64,000 nucleotides of DNA from Polyangiaceae bacterium (GCA_016933275.1 JAFGBI010000303.1:33416-97415); one strand, 5' to 3'; shown: positions 18,749 to 27,598, counted from the stretch's first letter. Program-made: numbers and translations. Notes: generated from the letters alone by a model not told the origin.

Positions 18749-19403
18749 CCCACACCGCCGGACGGAAGTACGGAGGTGGATCCTCGCAAGCTCGGGAGCC
18801 GCTGCGCTCCTCGGGTGTGCGCCGGGAAGGTCCCCTTTCCCAACGACCACCTCCCTCGACGATGCGCCCCGCGCGCCGGCAGGGGTGGTTGCCAGACCCA
18901 CGGTCGCCTTGCCATCCGCCAGCGCTTGGGCCGCGACGTCCGCAGGGATCGTCACGCTTCGAGCGCCATCCGACGGCCTTCTCACCCGCGCGGTAGTAGA
19001 CCAGTTCTTCGAGGCGCTCGTGACGGAGAACGCGAGTGCTCTCGCGCAGCTGCTGGCCCCGGACGTCCGCCTGCTGGACGCTCGGCGCGGCGCCGAGGTG
19101 AATGCACTCTCGTTCTGGCAGGCCCGAATGGCCCAGCTCGACTACGGTCTTCTGAAGGACCGAGTCGTTTTTCGCCCGACCGAAATCACGGTCTACCGGG
19201 GGGGGGCCGCGGTCGAGGTGGGAGCGAAGCGAGCGAGCCTCTCCTTCGAGGTGCCGGAAGGCACCGTCCTGGTCGAGGTCCCCATCGTGAGCAGCCGAGT
19301 GGGGGCCGTGGACCTCTTGGGCGAAAAACTGTGGTTTGTTTTGAAGCCGGACCCAAACGGGTACAGGATCGCCGGGTTGGTGGAGAACTCGACCTCACCC
19401 TAG
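18717..19403 (+). CDS. NTF2-like lipoprotein
   Basis: 228 residues from GTG 18717, overlapping the amidotransferase-like gene by 32 bases, so translation is probably coupled. The signal VRRWILASSGAAALLGC has a good lipobox. A Pro/Ala linker runs to about residue 85. The remainder (VDQFFEALVTENASALAQLL, SFWQARMAQLDYG, VYRGGAAVEV) fits the cone-shaped SnoaL/NTF2 fold, with no catalytic residues identifiable. A G9 run (19198-19206) lies in the coding sequence. It ends where the first copy of the dispersed repeat begins. Confidence 0.7.
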   Translation: MKPHQRSSHSNPHRRTEVRRWILASSGAAALLGCAPGRSPFPTTTSLDDAPRAPAGVVARPTVALPSASAWAATSAGIVTLRAPSDGLLTRAVVDQFFEALVTENASALAQLLAPDVRLLDARRGAEVNALSFWQARMAQLDYGLLKDRVVFRPTEITVYRGGAAVEVGAKRASLSFEVPEGTVLVEVPIVSSRVGAVDLLGEKLWFVLKPDPNGYRIAGLVENSTSP

Positions 19404-19551
19404 ACCGGCGGGGCCTATACCGGACAGGCCGTCAGCGATCAGCCGTAGGGTAGAACGGGGGATCCCTGATCGTTCGCGCCTGATTGCTGACCGCCACGAG
19501 GACATTGAGAAATCTCCTGCCAGATTCGGTCGAGATCCGGTCGCCAAGGGG
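19399..19551 (+). repeat. Dispersed intergenic repeat, copy A
   Basis: About 150 bp. It starts at the stop codon of the NTF2-like gene with CCTAGACCGGCGGGGCC, continues through GCCGTCAGCGATCAGCC and GGTAGAACG, and ends with the conserved core GAGAAATCTCCTGCCAGATT and CGGTCGAGA. It aligns by eye over nearly its whole length with copy C at 53160-53323 and over its 3' part with copy B. Confidence 0.75.
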
Positions 19552-19556
19552 CCACC

Positions 19557-19713
19557 CCGGATGAGCCGAAACCAACCCGGCCATCGGCCGTCAGCGTTCG
19601 GTTGTGAGGCAAGAGGCGGAGAAGCTGGCTGTTTTCGGCTGATGGTTGACTGAAACGAAGACCCCGAGAAATTCTCTGCCAGATTCGGTCAAGACCGCGC
19701 CGCCAAGAGACTA
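19557..19713 (+). repeat. Dispersed intergenic repeat, copy B
   Basis: About 157 bp, immediately after copy A. The left end (GAGCCGAAACCAACCCGGCC) matches copy C, the middle is diverged, and the right end has the core GAGAAATTCTCTGCCAGATT then CGGTCAAGA and AGACTA. Together with copy A it fills the 314-bp gap before the zinc-ribbon gene, which holds nothing else. Confidence 0.7.
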
Positions 19714-19717
19714 GGCA

Positions 19718-20674
19718 ATGACCTTCGCTCCCCCCTCCCATTGCCCCAATTGCGGCACCCCCGTGTTGCAGGGTACCTCGCGGTGCCCGAGGTGTGGCGG
19801 GCCGTTGATCACGGTGACGCCGCGGTGGGCCTCCAGCGGTCCTCCACCGGCTGCGCCCTCCACCCCCCCTGGCGGGCGGCCGCCGAACGCCGACCTAGGC
19901 AGCCCTCCGATCGGACCCGGTGGTACCCCCGTTGCGGGCTACGAGGTGAGTCAACGACCCCGGTCCGACCGGGTCCCCTTTCGCCCAATCGAGCCACCCA
20001 GGCGCCCTCGGCTTCCCGTTCCCCTGGTCGTGGCGGGTGCCGCGCTGTCGGCGGTTGCCATCATCGGGCTCGCATGGATCGCCTATCCTCGCGCCGCCGG
20101 CAGCGCGATCGATGGGGCGCAGCCGGGGGCCGCCACGAGCGGCGATCCCGATGGGCTCGAGGGTGGGCTTCGAGGAGCGAAGCGCTCAGAAGGCCCAGGC
20201 CAGGGACCGTCCGTGGAAGCGACCGATCTGCTTGCGCGAGCAAAGACCTTGGGAGGCGAGTGGAACCGCGACGCGGTGCTCGTCTCCCTCCGGGCCGATC
20301 CCATCGTCGCGGGACGAGTGCCCGTCGAGAAGGGGGGGACCGTAGAATTCGTCTTCGCCATCCCCGCTGGGAAGCTCGGTCCAGGAGCTCGAGTCGGCAA
20401 GGATCGCTTCACGGTCACCTTCACCGGTACGGAGCCGACGACACGAATCTCGGCCGATGCGGCGTTGGGTCGAGGGGTGGCCGATCCGGCCTGCACAGGC
20501 AACGACGCGTGGCGCGCGGCGGTCGCTTCGGGCGTCCCATCCAACGCGCGAACGACGCTGACCTACACCAACAGTGAGAAGCATGAGCGCGCCGTGTGGC
20601 GCGCGGAGTCCGCGGAGGATCCCAAGCTCAACCGCACCATCGACGGGCAGCGCTGCACCATCCTGACACGGTGA
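19718..20674 (+). CDS. Zinc-ribbon, Pro-rich single-pass membrane protein
   Basis: 318 residues. Residues 9-26 form a double-CxxC zinc ribbon (CPNCGTPV, CPRCGGPL). Residues 30-100 are Pro/Gly-rich. One transmembrane helix lies at about 102-123 (LVVAGAALSAVAIIGLAWIA). The periplasmic part of about 195 residues (VEATDLLARAKTLGGEW onward) contains beta-rich stretches and no known motif; two late Cys residues could form a disulfide. The layout (cytoplasmic ribbon, linker, helix, external domain) resembles sensor or scaffold proteins common in myxobacteria. It starts four bases after copy B of the repeat. Function is unknown. Confidence 0.78.
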   Translation: MTFAPPSHCPNCGTPVLQGTSRCPRCGGPLITVTPRWASSGPPPAAPSTPPGGRPPNADLGSPPIGPGGTPVAGYEVSQRPRSDRVPFRPIEPPRRPRLPVPLVVAGAALSAVAIIGLAWIAYPRAAGSAIDGAQPGAATSGDPDGLEGGLRGAKRSEGPGQGPSVEATDLLARAKTLGGEWNRDAVLVSLRADPIVAGRVPVEKGGTVEFVFAIPAGKLGPGARVGKDRFTVTFTGTEPTTRISADAALGRGVADPACTGNDAWRAAVASGVPSNARTTLTYTNSEKHERAVWRAESAEDPKLNRTIDGQRCTILTR

Positions 20675-20766
20675 CCGAACGCCGCCCGCGCCCAATCGGA
20701 TCTGGAAGCCCCAATCAACGCGCTGATGCCGCGACCATCCCGTGGAGGGTCACCGAGGCACCGCCT

Positions 20767-21234
20767 CTACATCCCCGAAATGATCCTGAAGGAGTCCCCC
20801 ACCGAGATGAGCTCGAGACGGTTGTCCGCGACCTTGCGGCGCCAGATATCGCCCTTCTGAGTGGGGACCTTGTAGCTCGCGCTGAAGGTGTACTCGACGT
20901 AGATTTCGTCGTTCCGTCCCCGCGCCACGCGTCGGTAGCGGATCTCGTAGCGAATCGCCTTGGTGCTGGCAAACTTCGTCTCGAGGTACCCCTGCAGACC
21001 CGCGTAGTCGAGGTCGTCGGTGGCGTCGGCGTTGCCTCCGTCCTCGTAGTAGGTCGGATCGGCCATCTCGAGGAGCTGGCTGGTGTTGCGCCGCTCGACC
21101 GCCTTCCGGTACTGCTCACAGAAGTCGATGACTTCGCGGTTGAATGCGTTGTCCTCTACGTCCGTGTTCGGGATGAAAGCCCGCGCACAGGCGGTAGCTA
21201 GGAGGAGGAGAAGGGGGAACGCTGCGAGCCGCAT
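20767..21234 (-). CDS. Small lipoprotein, NTF2-like
   Basis: 155 residues from ATG 21234, which gives a compact lipoprotein signal (RLAAFPLLLLLATAC). ATG 21270 would add 12 residues. The mature part has NREVIDFCEQYRKAVERRNTS and LLEMADPTYYEDGG, then EIRYRRVARGRNDEIYVEYTF and SFRIISGM. The helix-then-curved-sheet pattern fits the SnoaL/NTF2 fold. It is convergent with the zinc-ribbon gene (92-bp gap). No partner or substrate can be named. Confidence 0.75.
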   Translation of the reverse strand: MRLAAFPLLLLLATACARAFIPNTDVEDNAFNREVIDFCEQYRKAVERRNTSQLLEMADPTYYEDGGNADATDDLDYAGLQGYLETKFASTKAIRYEIRYRRVARGRNDEIYVEYTFSASYKVPTQKGDIWRRKVADNRLELISVGDSFRIISGM

Positions 21235-21485
21235 AACCGAGTTGGGAAACGCCACACGCGGACGTTCCATTCCAGACGGCGAGAACCTGCCAGATCGTAG
21301 GGGCGGGCGGCAAGGCTGTGGATCTCGTCCGACGGACAGCCGCACGACCGACGGGCCGACTCATCCGTGGAGCGAGGCCAGGATCCGGATACCCCGGCCC
21401 AGAGAACCCCACCCTCTGGACCATGGGACTTGCCCTATCCGACGCTTTTTCCCAGCCGAGGTCGCCTCCGCCAGGGACTTTTCAC

Positions 21486-22511
21486 TCACGCCTTCACCTT
21501 GCGCAAGATCGCGCCAACGACGTCCGCGTCCCGGACGCCATCCGCCTCCGCGCGGTACCCGAGCACCAGCCGGTGCCGCAGAGCCGGCAAGACCAGCGCC
21601 GCGACGTCCTCCACGTCAGCCGCCATCTCGCCGCGGAGCGCAGCGCGCGCCTTGGCTGCCAGCACCAAGGCCTGGCTTCCCCGCGGGCCGGCGCCGAAGC
21701 GGACATACTGGACCACATCCTTCGGGGCATCCGGTGAGACGGGGCGAGATGCGCGAGCGAGCCGCACGGCGTAGTTGACAGCCTCGTCGGTGATGGGGAT
21801 CCGAGGCACCAGCGCACCCAAGGAGCGGATCTCGTCCGCAGTCACGATCGGCGAGATGGTGGGAAGGGCGCCGGAGGTCGTCCTACGCGCGATCTCCTGC
21901 TCTTCGTCCTCCGACGGGTATTCGACGTGGACCTCCAGCAGGAACCGGTCGAGCTGCGCCTCGGGCAGTGCGTACGTTCCCTCCTGCTCGATCGGATTCC
22001 GGGTGGCGAAGACCTGGAACGGGTCAGGAAGGGCGTGGGTTTCCCCGCCAACGGTGACGTGGCGCTCCTGCATCGCCTGCAGCAGGGCGGCCTGGGTCTT
22101 CGGTGGCGTGCGGTTGATCTCATCGGCCAAGACGAGGTTGTGAAAGATCGGTCCGGCCATGAACCGCGTTTCCCGGCGCACCACAGCGCCCGCCTCCACC
22201 TCGTGGAGCACGTCGGTTCCCGTGATGTCGGCCGGCAGCAAATCGGGCGTGAACTGGACGCGACCGAAGGTCAGCGACAGGGCTCGTGACACGCTCGAGA
22301 CGAGCAACGTCTTGGCGAGCCCCGGTACGCCCACGAGGAGAGCGTGGCCACGTGCGAGCAGGGTAATGAGCATCGCCTCAACGACCGTCTCCTGCCCCAC
22401 GACGACCCGCGCCACCTCGCGGCCAAGCTCGCTCATCGCCGTGGAGCAGCGCGTCAGCAGCTCGAGAGCGTTCGCGTCACCGTCCGGAACCAAGGGAGAT
22501 TGCATCGACAT
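21486..22511 (-). CDS. MoxR-family AAA+ ATPase
   Basis: 341 residues from ATG 22511 (ATG 22505 also possible). Walker A GVPGLAKT at 61-68, Walker B LVLADEINR, the MoxR segment PPKTQAALLQAMQER and sensor 1 ATRNPIEQEGTY are all present, followed by the C-terminal lid with YVRFGAGPRGSQAL. MoxR ATPases act as chaperones for proteins with VWA domains or metal cofactors. Unusually, no VWA or DUF58 gene follows here, so the partner is elsewhere or is the small divergent membrane protein. Confidence 0.93.
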   Translation of the reverse strand: MSMQSPLVPDGDANALELLTRCSTAMSELGREVARVVVGQETVVEAMLITLLARGHALLVGVPGLAKTLLVSSVSRALSLTFGRVQFTPDLLPADITGTDVLHEVEAGAVVRRETRFMAGPIFHNLVLADEINRTPPKTQAALLQAMQERHVTVGGETHALPDPFQVFATRNPIEQEGTYALPEAQLDRFLLEVHVEYPSEDEEQEIARRTTSGALPTISPIVTADEIRSLGALVPRIPITDEAVNYAVRLARASRPVSPDAPKDVVQYVRFGAGPRGSQALVLAAKARAALRGEMAADVEDVAALVLPALRHRLVLGYRAEADGVRDADVVGAILRKVKA

Positions 22512-22617
22512 CAATCGCGCAGCGATGGGGCACCGAACGGGCGGCCTGACGCGGCGCAGCTTATCACCCAGCCCCGCTTGCCCCAACCCCTGCCCTGGCG
22601 CTATGGGATGGCCAGTC

Positions 22618-22923
22618 ATGGCGCAGGCGGGAGCGGACAGCCCTCATGCGAAGCTCGCCGAGCCGAACGAAGGGGTGTTCGACACGGGGCCGGCTTCGAG
22701 CGTTCGGACGGTGGTGGAGCGCCCCCCATGGGGTCTTGCGCGCGGCATGATCTCGAGTGAGCCCTGGGCGGTCACCACCCTGGGGACGACGCTCGTTGTC
22801 CTCGGCCTCGGGGCGGTCGCATGGCGGGCGGTGGCGGGGTGGCGCGCTTCAAGGTCGCGGCGGCGGCAACAGACCCGCCGCCCGCCAGACCAGGGATACC
22901 TGTCCCCCCCCCAAACGAGGTAG
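22618..22923 (+). CDS. Small single-pass membrane protein (tentative)
   Basis: 101 residues from ATG 22618 (ATG 22603 also possible), divergent from the MoxR gene. A single hydrophobic helix (WAVTTLGTTLVVLGLGAVAW) is followed by an Arg-rich tail, predicting a cytoplasmic C-terminus. A C9 run (22904-22912) close to the 3' end would alter the tail if it slipped. There is no clear ribosome-binding site and no recognised family. The helix followed by positive charges is the main reason to believe it is real. Confidence 0.45.
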   Translation: MAQAGADSPHAKLAEPNEGVFDTGPASSVRTVVERPPWGLARGMISSEPWAVTTLGTTLVVLGLGAVAWRAVAGWRASRSRRRQQTRRPPDQGYLSPPQTR

Positions 22924-23061
22924 CCCGATCGGTGCTTCGGGCGAACCGACCTCCCGAGGTACCAATCCGAAGCAACGGACCCAGACCGGACACCGGAGCC
23001 GAACGCAGGAGTGATCGGTATGCCGCGACGGAGCTCGAACGAGCTGGTACCCTAGGGAATC

Positions 23062-24048
23062 ATGGCACGATGGGGGAGTCTAGCCTGGCGGCCGTTGTTC
23101 ACCGTCGGCATCCTCCTCTTCCCCTTGTCCTGTGGTGGCGGACGGTCGGAGCGCAGGGGAGCGACGAACCCGCATCGCTCGCCCCAGCCGGGGCTGGCCG
23201 CCGCGGAGAGCCTGCGCGACTTCTCGACGACGGCCGGGCGGGTCGAGCGTTTCGAGGATGTCGATACGGTGATGACCCTCCAGAACCGGCTCGGCTCGGG
23301 TGCGCTCAACGGCGTGGTGCACCTCGATTTGAGCGCTCGCGGCTGGGGCCCCCAGCTGGCGGAGGTGCTCGCACAGGAAGCGGACCTGGGGCAGGTCGAG
23401 ATCCTCGAGCTCAGTGACAACGGCATCGGTGCCGAAGGCGGCAGAGCCCTCGGCGAGTCGCCCCACCTCGGCGGTCTGCGAGTGCTCGACGTCGCCGGCA
23501 ACGACCTCGGTGACGCCGGGATCACCGCGTTGAGTTCCTCCTCCCACCTCTCCCGCCTTGCCGAGCTCAACGCGAGCGGAAATGACATCGGTCCCGAGGG
23601 GACTCGTGCGCTCGCGCGATCGAGCCTACTAGCCGGCCTCGGATCGCTCGATCTGACCATGGATCCGATCGGTCCCGAGGGAGCGGAGGCACTGGCCGCT
23701 TCATCGCTCGATCATCTGCATTCCCTGTTCCTGCTCGGCTGCGGGATCGAAGCACGAGGGGCGGCGGCGCTGGCAAAATCGCCGGTGCTCGGCGGCCTCC
23801 GGCTCCTCGCACTCTCGGGCAACGCCATCGGGGACGCTGGTGCCCGCGCCTTGGCCTCGAGCACCGTTCTCACCGAACTGCTGACCCTCGATCTCAGCGC
23901 CAACGACATCGGGCCCGACGGCGCTCGCGCGCTCGCCGAATCCAAAGCCCTTGGCACCGTACGGGCGCTCGAGCTCTATGGAAACGACGTCGGCGAATCC
24001 GGAACCGGATTGCTGAGGCACAGATTCGGCGCTGGCCTGAAGCAGTGA
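23062..24048 (+). CDS. Leucine-rich-repeat lipoprotein (ribonuclease-inhibitor type)
   Basis: 328 residues. The lipoprotein signal ends in PLSCGGG. From about residue 85 the protein consists of about eight LRR units of 28 residues with the consensus LxxLxLxxNxIGxxGAxALAxS, for example ILELSDNGIGAEGGRAL and TLDLSANDIGPDGARAL. This is the RNI-like class that forms a horseshoe for protein binding. An outer-membrane-anchored interaction protein is inferred. A Cys appears once in the repeats (LLGCGIEARG). It starts at ATG 23062, and the upstream 138 bp contain nothing recognisable. Confidence 0.88.
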   Translation: MARWGSLAWRPLFTVGILLFPLSCGGGRSERRGATNPHRSPQPGLAAAESLRDFSTTAGRVERFEDVDTVMTLQNRLGSGALNGVVHLDLSARGWGPQLAEVLAQEADLGQVEILELSDNGIGAEGGRALGESPHLGGLRVLDVAGNDLGDAGITALSSSSHLSRLAELNASGNDIGPEGTRALARSSLLAGLGSLDLTMDPIGPEGAEALAASSLDHLHSLFLLGCGIEARGAAALAKSPVLGGLRLLALSGNAIGDAGARALASSTVLTELLTLDLSANDIGPDGARALAESKALGTVRALELYGNDVGESGTGLLRHRFGAGLKQ

Positions 24049-24089
24049 CCCCACGCTCGTGCACGAGGCGAGCCCCCCGATCGGCCCCG

Positions 24090-25046
24090 CTACATCGATC
24101 GCAGTTCGGCCACGACTGCGGCGAGCGCCCGCGGCCAGGCGCTCTGGAACAGGAGCCGGTGCCCATCGATGGGGTGCTCGAAGCCGAGGACGGCCGCGTG
24201 GAGCGCGTGGCGACCGAGGCGCGCGACCAGAGCGACGAGCGGGGTGCCCCGCGCCTCCCCTCCGTAGAGCACATCCCCCAGCACGGGTGTCCTTGCCCGT
24301 TCTGAAAGGTGAACTCGGATCTGATGGGTACGGCCCGTTTCGAGACGGCATTCCACGAGGGCGGCTAACCCGTGCGCCAGCACCTCCACGATTCGCACGT
24401 GGGTGACCGCCCGCCGACCGTCTGCCACGAACGAGCTGAAACGCAGCCGCGAGCGGGGATGACGACCGTGCAGCACGTCGATCGTACCCTCGCGGGGAAC
24501 GCCGATCGTGAGCGCGCGATAGATCCGATCCATGGAATGTGCCGCGAGCTGTCGCTTGAGTCCTTCCCTTGTAACATCGTCCTTGGCGACGACGAGGAGG
24601 CCGCTCGTATCCTTGTCGAGCCGGTGCACGATCCCGGGTCGCAACGCGCCCTCGGCGTCCTTGGCGTCGACCACCGAGGCAGAGAAGCCCGGTCGCGCCA
24701 GCAGGCCATTTACCAGCGTCCTCCGCGCGTGTCCCCGCGCTGGGTGCACGACCAGCCCCGCCGGCTTGTCGATCACGGCGAGGTGCTCGTCTTCGAACAC
24801 CACGTCGAAGACCACATCAGCGTCCGGCTCCGCCCGTGAGGGAGGGGCCGGCCCCGGATCCACCTCGATCACCGCTCCGGGCCCAACCACATCGCGGGGC
24901 CGGCAGGGAGCCCCGTTCACCAGCACCCGCCCTTCGGTGATCCAACGCTGGACGGTGGACCTCGATACCCCCAAGAGACGGAGAGCCAGGACCTTGTCCA
25001 CGCGATCGCGAAGGTCGTCCGCTCCGAGCACCAACCGATGGGCCAT
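24090..25046 (-). CDS. rluD: RluD-family 23S rRNA pseudouridine synthase
   Basis: 318 residues. The N-terminal S4 domain (residues 12-62) is followed by the catalytic domain with GIVHRLDKDTSGLLVVAKDD; Asp144 is the nucleophile. VIDKPAGLVVHPARGH and RTHQIRVHL further identify the RluA/RluD group. RluD makes pseudouridines 1911, 1915 and 1917 in helix 69 of 23S rRNA. It starts at ATG 25046, 31 bp downstream of a small gene on the same strand, probably one transcript. Confidence 0.95.
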   Translation of the reverse strand: MAHRLVLGADDLRDRVDKVLALRLLGVSRSTVQRWITEGRVLVNGAPCRPRDVVGPGAVIEVDPGPAPPSRAEPDADVVFDVVFEDEHLAVIDKPAGLVVHPARGHARRTLVNGLLARPGFSASVVDAKDAEGALRPGIVHRLDKDTSGLLVVAKDDVTREGLKRQLAAHSMDRIYRALTIGVPREGTIDVLHGRHPRSRLRFSSFVADGRRAVTHVRIVEVLAHGLAALVECRLETGRTHQIRVHLSERARTPVLGDVLYGGEARGTPLVALVARLGRHALHAAVLGFEHPIDGHRLLFQSAWPRALAAVVAELRSM

Positions 25047-25077
25047 GGGGGGGTCTCGGCCGGCCCCGCTGGTTCGG

Positions 25078-25341
25078 CTACCAGATCCTGCTCTTGATGT
25101 GGCCCTTGGATTTCACGAGGATGTCTACGAGCGCCCGATCGTAGAAGTTCTTTCCGTATAACTCTGGGGACACCCGGCTCTTGAACAACGCGCGTCCTTC
25201 TTCTATCTCCTCGTCGAGCTCCTCGAAGAGCGTGTCACTCTCGATCCCTCGTACGATCTTCTCTTCGTTGTAGAGGGAAAGGTCGCTGGCGATGGCGCGG
25301 GCGAGCCGACGGGCGGCCTCTTCGGTTTCGATCAGCGGCAT
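25078..25341 (-). CDS. Small conserved-looking protein upstream of rluD
   Basis: 87 residues from ATG 25341, with GGAG 11 bases upstream. It is highly charged and helical: an N-terminal EEAARRLARAIASDLSLYNE, an acidic middle (ELDEEIEEGRALF) and a basic C-terminus (VKSKGHIKSRIW). There are no membrane segments or cysteines. The gene sits 59 bp after the GT39 gene and 31 bp before rluD on the same strand. I recall similar short proteins in myxobacteria but know of no function. Confidence 0.72.
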   Translation of the reverse strand: MPLIETEEAARRLARAIASDLSLYNEEKIVRGIESDTLFEELDEEIEEGRALFKSRVSPELYGKNFYDRALVDILVKSKGHIKSRIW

Positions 25342-25400
25342 CTCGGTCGGTCTCCAGGGGTACCGGCAGTATCCCCCGTGGTCCCGCGCGGTGTCAAAGA

Positions 25401-26894
25401 TCACCCGCCCGGTGAGACTCTGGGATCCGGGCGTGGTGACGACATGGCACGCGCAGGAACGAAGGCGGCGCCAGCCAGCGCGCCCAGGACGCAGAAGGTC
25501 ACCATCGAGTAGCGCCCCGCGCCGAAGAAGACCGCATGTGCCAGGGCGGTCGTCCCCACCACGGCCACCGCCAGGGCAGCAGGTGGGTGGACCTGCAGCC
25601 TGCGACCGAGGAGAACGGTCCCGAACACGAGGCCCAGGTAGGCAAGCCATCCGGGTCGCCCCAGGGCCGCGGCCCCCGCGGCCCCGAGCACGGCAGCCAG
25701 GGGCCAGGAGGCGGGCTCGACGAGACGGCCGCGCCAGCCTACCCCCTCACGCCAAATCGCCAACAGAGCCGCCAACAGGAGGAGGCGCTGCCAGAGGGCC
25801 TCCGCGAGATCGAGCCCACGCGCCACCCGGTTGCCAAAGGCCGCTTGGTTCGCGGTGTGTAGGTAGTAGCTCGCCGCCCCGCCACCGTCGAAGGTCCCGG
25901 AGAGCTTGGCCGGGACGAGGGCAAGCCAGCGGAGTGGATCCGCGAGGACATCGCGAATTCCGGCTCGCCCGAAGCAGCGGTCCTTCTCCACCTCCCCGAA
26001 CACGTGGCGGCATTCGAACGGGACTCCGACCCGTTCGATCGGAACCCACTGCCCGGTCGCGCCAGGAGCGGCGCCGATCAGCAGATTCCAGCCCGCGTTG
26101 GCGCTCACGAACGCGCATGCCTCCGGGTGGAAGCGCCCCGGCGAGGACGCTGACATCATGAAGCAGTTCCGCAAGGTCCAGGGGGCGACCGTGAGCATGG
26201 CCAGCACCAGGGCCAGGAGCCCCGATGAAAGGCGTCCCCGCCAACCCGCCTCGGACCGGGCCGCCACGAGGCCGAACAGCGGGGCGAGGAGGATCGTCTG
26301 CGGTCGAACCAGCGTGGTGAAGCCGAGCAGTCCGCCGAGGGTGACGCGGAGCGCCAGCGACCGCTGTTCCTTGGCCTCGCGAGCCAGCACGGCCAACGCA
26401 CCCGCCACCGCAAGGAGGGAGGCCACGACCCCCTCGGTCATCAACGCGGGCGTGTAGGCGATGAGGCCCGGGTGGACGGCGACGACCCCCCCGCTCACCA
26501 ATGCGCCATGCCGACCGGACACGGAGGCCCCGATCCGATGGGCCCCGAGGACACCGACGGCCCCGAGCACCGCGTTAGCGATCATGGCGACCTCGGGCAC
26601 GCCCCCGAACAGGGCGTACAGGCCGCCGATCATCGCGGGGTACCCGACCGGGTAGTGGGCGGCATAGGTGACCACCCCGTCTGGCCAGAGCCACGTGTAC
26701 CCCTGGCCCGCTGCAATCCGCTGCGCGACCAGGTGGTAGTACGCCCCATCCGCCACGGGTGGGAATCGCCCCCAGGCCCAACCCACGACGGCCAGGCGCA
26801 GGGCCAGGCCGAGTCCAGCCAACGCCAAGCCATCCATCCAGGGAGCTCCCTTCCCCGGCCGCTCCCGAGGGGAGGCCTCGTTCCTTCCCTTCAT
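25401..26894 (-). CDS. GT39-type polytopic glycosyltransferase
   Basis: 497 residues from ATG 26894, overlapping the maf stop (ATGA). About 11-12 hydrophobic helices are visible. The first loop carries DGAYYHLVAQRIAAGQGY, where the acidic residue is the likely GT-C catalytic Asp, followed by HYPVGYPAMIGGLYALFG, as in PMT/ArnT-like proteins that use lipid-phosphate sugars in the membrane. Acceptor and donor are unknown. A periplasmic region (VSANAGWNLLIGAAPG to about residue 330) sits mid-protein. The tail is Pro/Arg-rich. Confidence 0.87.
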   Translation of the reverse strand: MKGRNEASPRERPGKGAPWMDGLALAGLGLALRLAVVGWAWGRFPPVADGAYYHLVAQRIAAGQGYTWLWPDGVVTYAAHYPVGYPAMIGGLYALFGGVPEVAMIANAVLGAVGVLGAHRIGASVSGRHGALVSGGVVAVHPGLIAYTPALMTEGVVASLLAVAGALAVLAREAKEQRSLALRVTLGGLLGFTTLVRPQTILLAPLFGLVAARSEAGWRGRLSSGLLALVLAMLTVAPWTLRNCFMMSASSPGRFHPEACAFVSANAGWNLLIGAAPGATGQWVPIERVGVPFECRHVFGEVEKDRCFGRAGIRDVLADPLRWLALVPAKLSGTFDGGGAASYYLHTANQAAFGNRVARGLDLAEALWQRLLLLAALLAIWREGVGWRGRLVEPASWPLAAVLGAAGAAALGRPGWLAYLGLVFGTVLLGRRLQVHPPAALAVAVVGTTALAHAVFFGAGRYSMVTFCVLGALAGAAFVPARAMSSPRPDPRVSPGG

Positions 26895-27502
26895 CGCGGC
26901 AGCTCCGTGAGGAGCCGAAGGGCCATGAGGTCGAGGAGCACTTCGCAAATGGGCAAGCCCACGACGTTGGAGTAGGAGCCATCGATGCGTTCGACCAAGA
27001 ACGCACCGATCCCCTGGACCGCGTACGCTCCGGCCTTGTCGAGCCCTTCCCCCGTCGCGGCGTAGCGCTCGACTTCACGAGCGTTGGCTCCGCGCAGGGT
27101 CACCCGCGTTTCGATGGTGCGCGCCGTGGTGGCGACGGTAGTCCCGATGAGGGGCCGGATGGCGTACCGTGTCAGGACAGAGTGGACCCGCCCCACGAGC
27201 CGCCCTACCATCCCCGCCGCCTCGGCGATCGTGGAGGGCTTGCCGAGGATCTCCCCATCCACCACCACCGTCGTATCAGCGACCAGGATCCCCGAGCAGC
27301 CGGTCGCGGAGCCCGTCACGACCACCGCGTCGAGCTTGCTCGCGACGACCCGTCCGAGGTACTCGGCAGGCCCCTCGGCTGCTCGCACCCCTTCGTCGAC
27401 CGCGACCGCGGCGATCCGCAGCGGGATGCGGGCAGTTTCGAGGATCTCCCGACGTCGCGGCGACGCGGATCCGAGGAGAAGCGGGGCGTCGGAGGTGATC
27501 AT
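26891..27502 (-). CDS. maf: Maf family nucleotide pyrophosphatase
   Basis: 203 residues from ATG 27502. The phosphate-binding SASPRR motif is at 12-17, followed by VADTTVVVDGEILGKP (catalytic Asp and Lys) and YAVQGIGAFLVERIDGSYSNVVGLP, the diagnostic end of the family. Maf proteins hydrolyse dTTP, UTP or modified nucleotides to monophosphates and can delay septation. The loop preceding QGIGAF fits the YhdE (dTTP/UTP) subgroup, but this is inference. It is translationally coupled to the downstream GT39 gene by ATGA. Confidence 0.93.
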   Translation of the reverse strand: MITSDAPLLLGSASPRRREILETARIPLRIAAVAVDEGVRAAEGPAEYLGRVVASKLDAVVVTGSATGCSGILVADTTVVVDGEILGKPSTIAEAAGMVGRLVGRVHSVLTRYAIRPLIGTTVATTARTIETRVTLRGANAREVERYAATGEGLDKAGAYAVQGIGAFLVERIDGSYSNVVGLPICEVLLDLMALRLLTELPR

Positions 27503-27598
27503 CAGGAGCGGCGTCCGGCCGCATAGCACGGCTTCGCCCGCCACGAAAACGTCGCGGGATCTGCCCCACCCCACCGTGGTCGACTATCGTCGCGCGCG

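Noticed and set aside
21281..21300. GAGAACCTGCCAGATCGTAG as a fourth copy of the dispersed repeat core
   Set aside because: Only about 15 bases match and the flanks do not align with copies A-C; probably coincidence.
22821..23417. 198-codon frame overlapping the small membrane protein and the LRR lipoprotein
   Set aside because: It runs out of frame through the LRR gene, whose repeats are unmistakable.
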